A DNA stretch of 64,000 nt, from assembly GCF_004217545.1 (NCBI RefSeq), contig NZ_SHKY01000001.1, positions 186,001 through 250,000 of the forward strand, in the 5' to 3' direction. Each line of letters begins with the position of its first letter. Position 1 is the first letter of the stretch. The DNA comes from Krasilnikovia cinnamomea (GTDB taxonomy: Bacteria > Actinomycetota > Actinomycetes > Mycobacteriales > Micromonosporaceae). The notes beneath the pieces were generated by a model that did not search any database, was not told where the DNA came from, and saw only the letters and a list, made by a program, of their open reading frames with translations. The position numbers and the translations under genes were made by a program. This document shows, in pieces, positions 57,261 to 64,000 of the stretch.

Positions 57261-57417
57261 GGGACATCCCTATCGGTTAGGCGTTGATACCCGGCTGCGG
57301 CGGATTCGGTGGGCGGCACGACTCGGCCTCGCCGCTCCAGAATTCCAGGTCGACCGGAAGCCGGTCGCCTGCAACGCCGACTGTGTGTAGGGGACGGCGG
57401 TGCCGTCCGGCATGGCC

Positions 57418-57717
57418 TCAGTCAGGATCAGGCGGTGGTGCAGGTAAGGGCCTGCGATCTCCTGGCGGGCGGAGGTGTAGGGCTCCGCTCGCAGGGCCAT
57501 GCCGCGTCCAGGCAATGAACCGTTCGAAGACCGCATTGAGCGACCCTTCGTGGCGGTCAGAGCAGTACTCCTCAAGGTAGATCCACATCAGGATGGCCAA
57601 CCGCGTGCCTCCGCCGGTATCGGCCGCCAGGTGCGCGCGGGCTGGATCACACGGCCATGGCTTGCCGCATGCGCCGCATTCCCATGAAGGCCGGTCCGGC
57701 TGGTGCCCGGCAGTCAC
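57418..57717 (-). CDS. Small Cys-pair protein of the XRE locus
   Basis: The 99-residue frame begins with WECGACGKPWPCDPARAHLAAD, a cysteine cluster common in a small actinomycete family that precedes or follows XRE regulators, then has a helix (LAILMWIYLEEYCSDRHEG) and FERFIAWTR. In relatives the protein usually ends near this last motif, and the final 30 residues here (Pro-rich) may be an extension from a lost stop. The GTG start overlaps the previous gene by 4 bases. Function unknown. Confidence 0.55.
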   Translation of the reverse strand: MTAGHQPDRPSWECGACGKPWPCDPARAHLAADTGGGTRLAILMWIYLEEYCSDRHEGSLNAVFERFIAWTRHGPASGALHLRPPGDRRPLPAPPPDPD

Positions 57718-57845
57718 CGGGCCAGCCCGCGGATACGTTCATACGCCGCGCGACGTTCGGCGTCCTCCCGGGCAGCCGCGGTAGCCAGCACCGCCCGGGC
57801 ACGGGCCTTGCGCATCCACGGTAGTCGCCGGGAGAACCACATCAT
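57714..57845 (-). CDS. Small basic peptide gene, coupled to the Cys-pair protein
   Basis: From ATG 57845 the frame encodes about 43 residues, MMWFSRRLPWMRKARARAVLATAAAREDAERRAAY, strongly basic and helical. The stop overlaps the start of the following gene (GTGA). An upstream frame reaches 57986 but is less likely. Small peptides of this kind occur together with XRE/Cys-pair genes in actinomycetes; function unknown. Confidence 0.45.
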   Translation of the reverse strand: MMWFSRRLPWMRKARARAVLATAAAREDAERRAAYERIRGLAR

Positions 57846-58022
57846 CGACACACACCATCCGCCGTCGCTCGGGAAGGCGGCAGGCCTGAGATCCGGATCC
57901 TCGACCGAGCCGCCGCGTTGTTCTCCGATCCTCGCGGGGTGATCATGCGGAGAGGAGTAGAAGGAAGTCCGCGCGGGCGTCCGCAACGCGGCGTACTGTC
58001 CGCAAATTCTGCGGACGGGAAA

Positions 58023-59201
58023 TCAGGCCGCCGGGGCGGACGCCTCGCCGGCTTCCCGTACGGCGTCGACGAGCCACATCGGAGCTCCCGCTCGTCCCGC
58101 CCGCCGTTCCGCTCGGCGCAGGATGCGCGGCACCCGGGCCGAGCCCGCGACCGCGGACCGGGCGATCAGCTGTTCGGCAACCTCGCCGGCATCCCGCCAC
58201 GCCCCCACATCGACCAGGTCGGACACCAGCCACGCCCGATACAGCGCCTGGTCACGACCCTGACCGGCCGGAAGCTCACGCACGGAGCGCTCGGACGCGG
58301 CCACCGATCCGCGACCGTCGCCGGCAGCGGATCGGATCCGTGCCTCGTGCACCGCCAGCTCGGCGGAGTGCAGCCACCACGACCAGGCGGGATCGTTGGG
58401 TCCGACGCCGCCGGCCAGCTCGCCGCTGGCCCGCTGCAGCTCTGCCAGCGCACGCGTGCCGTCACCGAGCTGGCCCAGCGCCCGCGCCCGCCGTACTCGC
58501 ATCATGCCGACGACCCGCCGTGACCGGGGCCGCTCAGCGATCACCCGGTTGGCCAGGTCTAGGGCCTCGCTGCCGCGTTCGAGGTAGGTGGCCTGCATCG
58601 ACAAATGCGACAGCAGGAAACGTTGCATGCTGCTGTCGCCGGCCATCCGAGCGATGAGCATGGCTTCGTTCGCGATCTGCCGCGAGATGTCCTGATGCTC
58701 GCTGTCGTAGGCCAGCCAGGCGGCGACCTCCCCCACTTCGGCGATGACCACCTGCAGGTCGCTGCGCGCCGCCTGTTCCGCACCTGCGGTCGCGAGTCTG
58801 CGGTGGGCGTTGCGGAAGGCGCGGACGGCGGTCGCGTACAGGCTCTCGGAGCCGTGCAGCGTGTCCAGCGCGACCAGATGCTTCACGGTCTCGTGCAGTT
58901 GCTGGACGTGTTCGTCGGTCATGGGTTGGTCGGCGGGTGACGCGGCCACCGGCAGGGTGAGGGCGTGGACCAGTGCCGGTTCGGTGTGGGGCGCGGCAAG
59001 ATGCACGAGGCCGCCCCCGGCATCGAGCGCCTCGTCGAGACGCCGCGCGACAGCGGGATTCGGAACCCTGCGCCCCGTTTCCAGGTCGTGCACGTAGGAC
59101 TTGCCGTAGCGCGACAGCGCGGCCAGCTGTCGTACGGACAGGCCGCGCCGCTGGCGAAACTGACGAAGCCGCAGGCCGAAACTGGTGGGCTCCGAGGTCA
59201 T
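58023..59201 (-). CDS. XRE-family regulator with helical C-terminal domain
   Basis: The 392-residue protein has a helix-turn-helix at about 8-65 (LRLRQFRQRRGLSVRQLAALSRYGKSYVHDLETG) and a long helical, TPR-like C-terminal part (about 90-370) that probably binds a peptide or small ligand, as in other large actinomycete XRE regulators. ATG 59201 has a GGAG box; the frame runs 39 bases further upstream. It may control the small genes next to it. No cognate peptide precursor was identified for certain. Confidence 0.78.
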   Translation of the reverse strand: MTSEPTSFGLRLRQFRQRRGLSVRQLAALSRYGKSYVHDLETGRRVPNPAVARRLDEALDAGGGLVHLAAPHTEPALVHALTLPVAASPADQPMTDEHVQQLHETVKHLVALDTLHGSESLYATAVRAFRNAHRRLATAGAEQAARSDLQVVIAEVGEVAAWLAYDSEHQDISRQIANEAMLIARMAGDSSMQRFLLSHLSMQATYLERGSEALDLANRVIAERPRSRRVVGMMRVRRARALGQLGDGTRALAELQRASGELAGGVGPNDPAWSWWLHSAELAVHEARIRSAAGDGRGSVAASERSVRELPAGQGRDQALYRAWLVSDLVDVGAWRDAGEVAEQLIARSAVAGSARVPRILRRAERRAGRAGAPMWLVDAVREAGEASAPAA

Positions 59202-59272
59202 CGGCTCCACATCCCTGGAAGCGGTCGGGCGGAGCCGCATGCTGATAGCAGCGACCGCCCGGGCATTCGAGT

Positions 59273-59644
59273 CTAGCCAGCGTCGGGCTCTGTCTCGCCT
59301 CCGAGGCCGCTGCTGTAGAGGTGGTCGGGCAGCCGATCAGCGATCCACACGCCGAACAGCGCCACACCAAGGCCGATCAGGATCCACATCCATGAGCCCC
59401 ACCCCGCGAGGATCACCAAGCCGCCCGGTACGAGGGAGAACAGTCGAGCGTCCCTGACCTCGGCGGCGCGCCGCGCGGCGGCCCTCTCTCGTTCACGTAG
59501 TCGCACCGAGGCGCGACCGACCTGCCGATGGAGTTCCCGATATTCCGGGAACTGAGCGTTCAAGGACGCGAGCCGTGCCTCAGCTCGCTCGATCTTCTCG
59601 CGTAACTCACCGGTGGCATCGCTGCCTGGCTCGGCGTTGATCAC
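59273..59644 (-). CDS. Small membrane protein with coiled coil
   Basis: The 123-residue protein has a coiled coil (about 12-65, with ELREKIERAEARLASLNAQFPEYRELHRQ) and two membrane helices (about 70-110, LVPGGLVILAGWGSWMWILIGLGVALFGVW). The GTG start at 59644 has GGAGG unusually close (2 bases). No family recognised. Possibly a stand-alone membrane adaptor. Confidence 0.5.
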   Translation of the reverse strand: MINAEPGSDATGELREKIERAEARLASLNAQFPEYRELHRQVGRASVRLRERERAAARRAAEVRDARLFSLVPGGLVILAGWGSWMWILIGLGVALFGVWIADRLPDHLYSSGLGGETEPDAG

Positions 59645-59802
59645 TCCCTCCTACCCCTGTGACAGTGGTCGGCCGGGAGCCGTGCGAGACGTCCCGACCG
59701 TGATGCCGCAATCGACGGCACGGCCCCGCCGCAGCAGGCGACGATATCGACTCTGTTGGACCTTCCGCACATCGAATCCCCGACGATGTCTAGGCTCGTC
59801 CC

Positions 59803-60759
59803 GTGATCACGCGCGCTGAACTCGACGCCGCGGTGCGCCTGGTGCGGCCGCACGTGCCGGTGACTCCGGCGTACCGCTGGCCGCTGCTGGAGCAGGTGAC
59901 CGGCACACCTACCTGGGTCAAGCACGAGAACGCCACGCCGACCGGCGCGTTCAAGGTGCGCGGCGGCCTGGTCTACGTGGCGCGGCTGCTCGCGGCCGAA
60001 CCCGAGGTACGCGGAATGATCTCGGCCACGCGCGGCAACCACGGCCAGTCGCTGGCCTACGCCGGGCGCGCGCACGGCGTCCCGGTCACGATCGTCGTGC
60101 CCGAGGGCAACAGCCCGGACAAGAACGCCGCGATGCGCGGGTTCGGCGCCGAGCTGATCGTGTACGGGCGGGACTTCCAGGAGGCGCGTGAGTACGCGAT
60201 GCGGCTTGCCGAGGAGCGCGGGCTGCCGATGGTGCCGGCGTTCCACCGTGACCTCGTCGCCGGCGTGGCCACCTACGCCGCCGAGCTGCACGAGCAGGCT
60301 TCCGAACTGGACGTGGTCTACGTGCCGGTCGGCCAGGGCTCCGGGCTGTGCGCCAACATCGCCGTCCGGGATCTGCTCGGCCGCCGCACCGAGGTCGTCG
60401 CTGTCGGGGCCGAGGGCGCCCCCGCGTACGCCCTGTCCTTCCGGGCCGGACATCCGGTCACGACGCCCGAGGCCGACACGTTCGTCGACGGCGTCGCCAC
60501 CCGGGTGCCCGACGACGAGGCCGTCGCGGTGATGCTGCGCGGGGCGGCCCGCTTCGTGCAGGTCAGCGACCAGGCGACCGAGACGGCGATGCGCTTGCTG
60601 TGGCAGACCACGCACCAGATGCCCGAGCCGGCCGGTGCCATCGCGCTCGCCGGCCTGATCGCGGACACGGCACGCCCCGACGGCGCGGCGGCCGCGGTGA
60701 TCATGACGGGTGGCAACTGCGACGGGGAGCTCGTCCGGCGCGTGGTCTCCGACTCTTGA
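59803..60759 (+). CDS. PLP-dependent threonine dehydratase-like enzyme
   Basis: The 318-residue protein belongs to fold type II PLP enzymes. The Schiff-base Lys is in TPTGAFKVRGG (about residue 51), the SATRGNHGQSLAYAG segment binds the substrate and phosphate, and the glycine-rich VPVGQGSGLCAN binds the cofactor phosphate. It lacks a C-terminal ACT regulatory domain, so it would be a catabolic, non-allosteric threonine/serine dehydratase or a related lyase. GTG 59803 follows a TAGGCT hexamer 6 bases upstream, so the transcript may be leaderless. Confidence 0.85.
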   Translation: MITRAELDAAVRLVRPHVPVTPAYRWPLLEQVTGTPTWVKHENATPTGAFKVRGGLVYVARLLAAEPEVRGMISATRGNHGQSLAYAGRAHGVPVTIVVPEGNSPDKNAAMRGFGAELIVYGRDFQEAREYAMRLAEERGLPMVPAFHRDLVAGVATYAAELHEQASELDVVYVPVGQGSGLCANIAVRDLLGRRTEVVAVGAEGAPAYALSFRAGHPVTTPEADTFVDGVATRVPDDEAVAVMLRGAARFVQVSDQATETAMRLLWQTTHQMPEPAGAIALAGLIADTARPDGAAAAVIMTGGNCDGELVRRVVSDS

Positions 60760-60842
60760 AGCGGAAAAGGCCCAGGTGTACGGAACGGCCGTGTTCCCGG
60801 GTCGCGGAGGTTCCTGGCATGCGGCGGCGCGGCGTAGGGGCT

Positions 60843-60871
60843 TGACTTTCAATTGAATACTTTTTCAATTG
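60843..60871 (+). promoter_or_regulatory. Promoter/operator of the ArsR-SulP operon
   Basis: A perfect 8-bp inverted repeat, CAATTGAA-N6-TTCAATTG (60850-60871), lies right after a TTGACT box (60843-60848). The arrangement and the ATTGAA...TTCAAT core are typical of ArsR/SmtB operators. It is about 125 bases before the ArsR start. Confidence 0.65.
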
Positions 60872-60994
60872 GCGTTATCGTCGTGACGGGTCGCGCTTCG
60901 CGGGCTGATGGGTCGATCCGACAGGCCGTCGCCGGTCGGAGAAGTGCTGGTAGGCCCCGCGCGGCGGGACGAGCGGCGAGAGAGGTAGAGGCCG

Positions 60995-61363
60995 GTGCCG
61001 GTCCCGTTGTATCAGGCCAAGGCGGAGTTCTTCCGGATGCTCGGCCACCCGGTGCGGATCAGGGTCCTGGAGTTGCTGCAGGAAGGGCCGATGGCGGTGC
61101 GTGACCTGCTGGCCACCATCGACGTGGAACGCTCCAACCTGTCGCAGCAGCTCGCCGTGCTGCGCCGCTCGGGCATCGTCACGGCCACCCGCGCCGCCGA
61201 CACCGTCATGTACGAGCTCGCCGGGCCCGACGTCGCGGAGCTGATGCGCGCCGCGCGGCGGATCCTGACCGAACTGCTGGCCGGGCAGCAGGATCTGCTC
61301 ACCGAGCTCCGCGACGTCGATGGTGTTCCGGAGCAGCGGGCGCGGACGGGCCGGGCCGGGTGA
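60995..61363 (+). CDS. ArsR-family regulator
   Basis: The 122-residue protein is a winged-helix repressor: FFRMLGHPVRIRVLELLQEGPMAVRDLLATI, with recognition helix VERSNLSQQLAVLRRSGIV. The classical metal-binding ELCVCDL motif is absent, and no Cys at all is seen in the protein, so the signal is probably not a metal held by cysteines. GTG 60995 has a GAGG box. It overlaps the transporter gene by 4 bases and probably represses both from the palindrome upstream. Confidence 0.88.
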   Translation: MPVPLYQAKAEFFRMLGHPVRIRVLELLQEGPMAVRDLLATIDVERSNLSQQLAVLRRSGIVTATRAADTVMYELAGPDVAELMRAARRILTELLAGQQDLLTELRDVDGVPEQRARTGRAG

Positions 61364-63060
61364 GCGCCGCAGACCTGGCCCGCTCCCTCGCCGCCCGGAC
61401 CGCGTCGGTGCTGCCCGACCGGCACACCCTCGCCACAATGGGCCGCAGCCCCCGCCGGGACCTGCTCGCCGGGCTGACCGTGGCGATCGTCGCACTGCCG
61501 CTCGCGCTCGGCTTCGGGATCTCCTCCGGGGCGGGCGCCGCGGCCGGACTGGTCACCGCCGTGGTGGCCGGCGCCCTCGCCGCGGCGTTCGGCGGGTCGA
61601 ACCTGCAGGTCACCGGTCCCACCGGTGCCATGACCGTCGTCCTGGTGCCGATCGTGCACCAGTACGGCGTGGACGGTGTCCTCACCGTGGGGCTCATCGC
61701 AGGCGTCCTCCTGATCGGGCTGGCGCTGCTGCACGCCGGCCGGTGGATGGCCTACGTGCCCGTCCCGGTCGTGGAAGGTTTCACCCTCGGCATCGCCGCC
61801 GTCATCGCACTCCAGCAGATCCCTTCCGCGCTCGGCGTGCCGGCCCCGTCCGGCGCCAATCCGGCGGTGGTCGCGGTCAGGGCCGCCGGGGACTTCGCCG
61901 CGCATCCGCACTGGGCCACGGCCGCCATCACGGCCGGCGTCGCCGCGCTCATGCTCGCCGGCGCGCGGCTGCGCCCTGGCATCCCGTTCTCGCTGCTCGC
62001 CGTGGTCGCGGCGACCCTGCTGGTCGCCCTCGCCGACCTCCCGGTCGCCACGATCGGGGCACTGCCGGCAGGCCTGCCCGCCCCGTCGCTGTCGTTCGTC
62101 CAGGCCGGGCAGGTGGCCGCCCTGCTGCCCGCCGCCCTGGCGGTCGCGGCGCTGGCCGCGCTGGAGTCACTGATGTCGGCCTCGGCAGCCGACGCCATGA
62201 GCGTCAGCGAGCGGCACGACTCCAACCGGGAGCTGTTCGGCCAAGGCGTCGCCAACCTGGCCGCCCCGCTGTTCGGCGGCGTCGCGGCGACCGGGGCGAT
62301 CGCCCGCACCGCCGTGAACGTCCGCACCGGTGCCGCGTCCCGGCTGGCTGCCCTGGTCCACGCCGCCGTACTCGCCGTGATCGTGTTCGCCGCCGCGCCC
62401 CTGGTCGCCGGGATCCCGGTCGCCGCGCTGGCCGGCGTGCTGATCGCTACGGCGATCCGGATGGTCGAGGTCGGTTCCCTCACCGCCCTGGCCCGCTCCG
62501 GGCGCGGCGAGGCCCTGATCATTGCCCTGACCGCCATCGTCACCGTCGCCTCCACGCTGGTCAACGCGGTCGTCGTGGGCCTGCTCGTCGCCGGGGTGCT
62601 CGCGCTGCGCCAGGTCGCGCAGGCGGCGCGGCTGGAACAGGTGCCGCTGCACGCGGACCTGCCGCCCGCGGACCACCACGAGGAAGAGCAGGCCCTGCTC
62701 GCCGAGCACATCGTCGCCTACCGGATCGACGGCCCCTTGCTGTTCGCCGCCGCCCACCGCTTCCTGCTGGAACTCACCGAGGCCGCGCAGGTTCAGGTGG
62801 TCATCCTGCGGCTGTCCCGCGTCTCCGCCCTGGACGCCTCCGGCGCGAAGGTCCTCGGCGACGCGATCGACAAACTCACCCGGCGCGGCACCCTTGTGCT
62901 GGTCTCCGGCGTCCGTGCGGAGCACCTCCACCGGATGGACGCCCTGGGCGTCCTGGACACCCTCCACGACACCGGCCGGATCTTCCCGAACACGCCGCAG
63001 GCGATCGCCCACGCCCGCGCGCACCTGCAACGCGCCGGGCTGCTGTCTCAACGAACCTGA
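61360..63060 (+). CDS. SulP-family anion transporter with STAS domain
   Basis: The 566-residue protein has about 11-12 membrane segments (residues about 35-430) with the SulP family opening (RRDLLAGLTVAIVALPLALGFGISSG) and the STAS domain at the C terminus (about 455-560, VVILRLSRVSALDASGAKVLGD). SulP members move sulfate, bicarbonate or other anions. GTG 61360 overlaps the ArsR stop, so the regulator controls this transporter; a sulfate or bicarbonate signal would fit. A tail of about 15 residues beyond the STAS domain is short and regular. Confidence 0.9.
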   Translation: MSAADLARSLAARTASVLPDRHTLATMGRSPRRDLLAGLTVAIVALPLALGFGISSGAGAAAGLVTAVVAGALAAAFGGSNLQVTGPTGAMTVVLVPIVHQYGVDGVLTVGLIAGVLLIGLALLHAGRWMAYVPVPVVEGFTLGIAAVIALQQIPSALGVPAPSGANPAVVAVRAAGDFAAHPHWATAAITAGVAALMLAGARLRPGIPFSLLAVVAATLLVALADLPVATIGALPAGLPAPSLSFVQAGQVAALLPAALAVAALAALESLMSASAADAMSVSERHDSNRELFGQGVANLAAPLFGGVAATGAIARTAVNVRTGAASRLAALVHAAVLAVIVFAAAPLVAGIPVAALAGVLIATAIRMVEVGSLTALARSGRGEALIIALTAIVTVASTLVNAVVVGLLVAGVLALRQVAQAARLEQVPLHADLPPADHHEEEQALLAEHIVAYRIDGPLLFAAAHRFLLELTEAAQVQVVILRLSRVSALDASGAKVLGDAIDKLTRRGTLVLVSGVRAEHLHRMDALGVLDTLHDTGRIFPNTPQAIAHARAHLQRAGLLSQRT

Positions 63061-63080
63061 ACGTCGAGGAGGATTGTGGC

Positions 63081-63659
63081 TCAGGGCGTCGGGACGCCGC
63101 TGGCCGTCCGTACCGATATCTTCTCGGTGGGTGGTCCGGCGGCGGCGCGCAGCGCCGCGTCCAGGGTGACCGTCACGACCAGGTCCAGGCCGGGTTTGAG
63201 CTGACCGCCCAGGGCGGACCAGAAGTCGGAGTTCTCGCTGCCGTCGCCGCTGCGCAGCCGCAGGCCCGGCAGCGGCCGCACCGCGCTGAACACGCCCTGC
63301 ACGTGCTCGGCCGCGATCACCGGATGCAGCAGCACGGTGGACAGGACGTCGCCGAGCAGGGAATGCTCGTCGCGCACCTCGCTCGTCCAGGCGGTCACCA
63401 GGTAGCGGCAGTCCACGCGGGGCAGCGGATCGCGGCGGAACCGGCGGCCGTCCTCCTCCTCGACGATGAACTCGCCGAAGTCGCGTTCGGTGAGGTTCGG
63501 GCGGACGTCCCACAGGTACAGGTCGACCGTGGGGCGCGAGGACAGCGCCGCGGACCAGTCGGAGTCGGGCGCGTCGAACGCCACATCGACGTCGCGGGCC
63601 GGCAGCGGCACCTCGGCGCGCAGGAACGCCTCCAGGGTCTCATCGAGCAGGTGCAGCAT
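63081..63659 (-). CDS. CIS tail-terminator protein, DUF4255 (Cis16/Pvc16 type)
   Basis: The 192-residue protein has the DUF4255 opening MLHLLDETLEAFLRAEVPL, then VDLYLWDVRPNLTERDFGEF, and RVDCRYLVTAWTSEVRDEHSLLGDVLSTVLLHPVI, typical for the proteins that cap the CIS tube. Its ATG overlaps the AAA+ gene by 20 bases. It lies 17 kb from the main CIS operon on the same strand. Confidence 0.88.
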   Translation of the reverse strand: MLHLLDETLEAFLRAEVPLPARDVDVAFDAPDSDWSAALSSRPTVDLYLWDVRPNLTERDFGEFIVEEEDGRRFRRDPLPRVDCRYLVTAWTSEVRDEHSLLGDVLSTVLLHPVIAAEHVQGVFSAVRPLPGLRLRSGDGSENSDFWSALGGQLKPGLDLVVTVTLDAALRAAAGPPTEKISVRTASGVPTP

Positions 63660-64000
63660 CGGCGTCTCGATTCACCAGGTCGAAGTAGCGGTCGAACTCC
63701 TTCTCGGTGCGCAGCCGCCCGAGCTTCTGGAACTCGCGTTTCATGGAGAGCACGGCGTGGCGCATCGTGATGGGGCTGTCCTCGGCGGCGGCCAGGAACG
63801 CCGCGCCCAGCGCCGCGTTGCTGATCACCCCGCCGGTGACCTTGAACTGCCGGGCGAGGAAGTCCAGGTCGAGGTCGCACAGCGGGGCGGTGGGCGGGAA
63901 GGCGCGGGCCCAGATGGCGCGCCGCTGGGGCTCCTCGGGAGCGACGAAGTCGATGGCGACCGAGATGCGGCGCAGGAACGCCGGGTCGATGTTGCGCTGC
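63640..64000 (-). CDS. CIS-associated AAA+ ATPase (Cis15 type), C-terminal part
   Basis: Only the C-terminal 120 residues are inside the window; the gene goes on beyond base 64000. The visible part includes the sensor 2-type helix (NIDPAFLRRISVAIDFVAPEEPQRRAIW), the lid (DLDFLARQFKVTGGVISNAAL) and the end (MRHAVLSMKREFQKLGRLRTEKEFDRYFDL). This is the typical end of the AAA+ ATPase of eCIS clusters, thought to act on assembly or effector loading. It is upstream of and coupled to the DUF4255 gene. Confidence 0.85.
   Translation of the reverse strand, partial: QRNIDPAFLRRISVAIDFVAPEEPQRRAIWARAFPPTAPLCDLDLDFLARQFKVTGGVISNAALGAAFLAAAEDSPITMRHAVLSMKREFQKLGRLRTEKEFDRYFDLVNRDADAAPAR

Noticed and set aside
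57270..57575. Minus-strand frame with the segment YLHHRLILTEAMPDG
   Set aside because: It overlaps the Cys-pair gene in another frame, has no recognisable domain and no clear start; left unassigned.

Overview
The window is high-GC DNA (GTG and TTG starts, many 4-bp start/stop overlaps, few and short intergenic gaps) from an actinomycete. Gene style suggests the Micromonosporaceae or a close relative; this is an inference, since no rRNA gene is present. No tRNA, rRNA, CRISPR array or transposase was seen.

Layout. 0-9 kb: end of a TPR-like protein, a three-gene MacAB-like efflux operon, and two cell-wall enzymes (an L,D-transpeptidase and a PGRP-type amidase) plus an acetyltransferase. 8.6-14.8 kb: an FtsX/MacB-type ABC exporter divergent from a LuxR-type two-component pair, a decayed acetyltransferase gene, and a MarR regulator with a perfect palindromic operator. 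14.8-23.7 kb: a DUF305-like lipoprotein, a secreted lytic polysaccharide monooxygenase (LPMO), and a four-gene polysaccharide operon (GT-C enzyme, processive GT2 synthase, GH113-like lipoprotein, second polytopic protein). The block is bounded on the far side by a shrunken, frameshifted second copy of the LPMO/DUF305 locus. 23.8-32.6 kb: a HEAT-repeat protein, the glyoxylate shunt (ramB-like regulator divergent from aceA-aceB), a membrane protein with Ig-like domains and a RibD/DHFR-like reductase. 32.7-34.9 kb: a hybrid-sensor type histidine kinase.

35.0-46.0 kb (minus strand) is a contractile injection system (eCIS/CIS, phage-tail-like) operon: receiver-domain protein, sheath, tube 1, tail-assembly protein, a DUF6760-like small protein, tube 2, a DUF4157 protein, LysM baseplate protein, VgrG-like spike, gp25, baseplate J-like, tail protein I, and a zinc-ribbon membrane protein. 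At 63.1-64.0 kb, running off the edge, lie two more CIS genes: the DUF4255 terminator protein and the AAA+ ATPase. The CIS is therefore split by about 17 kb.

The most interesting gene lies divergent from the CIS operon at 46.17-50.07 kb. It encodes a 1,299-residue protein with an N-terminal DUF4157 (eCIS-core) metallopeptidase-like domain, a long helical middle with an internal duplication, and a C-terminal cytidine-deaminase-fold module (HAE ... PCxxC). It looks like a CIS cargo toxin. Six bases downstream is an Hsp70-like ATPase fused to a membrane anchor and an exported lectin-like domain.

52-63 kb holds accessory genes: a DUF1905/YdeI protein, a secreted orphan, a type VII secretion-style operon (YbaB, EspC-like, WXG-like, membrane protein), a broken phosphotransferase gene, an XRE regulator locus, a threonine-dehydratase-like enzyme, and an ArsR regulator coupled to a SulP transporter.
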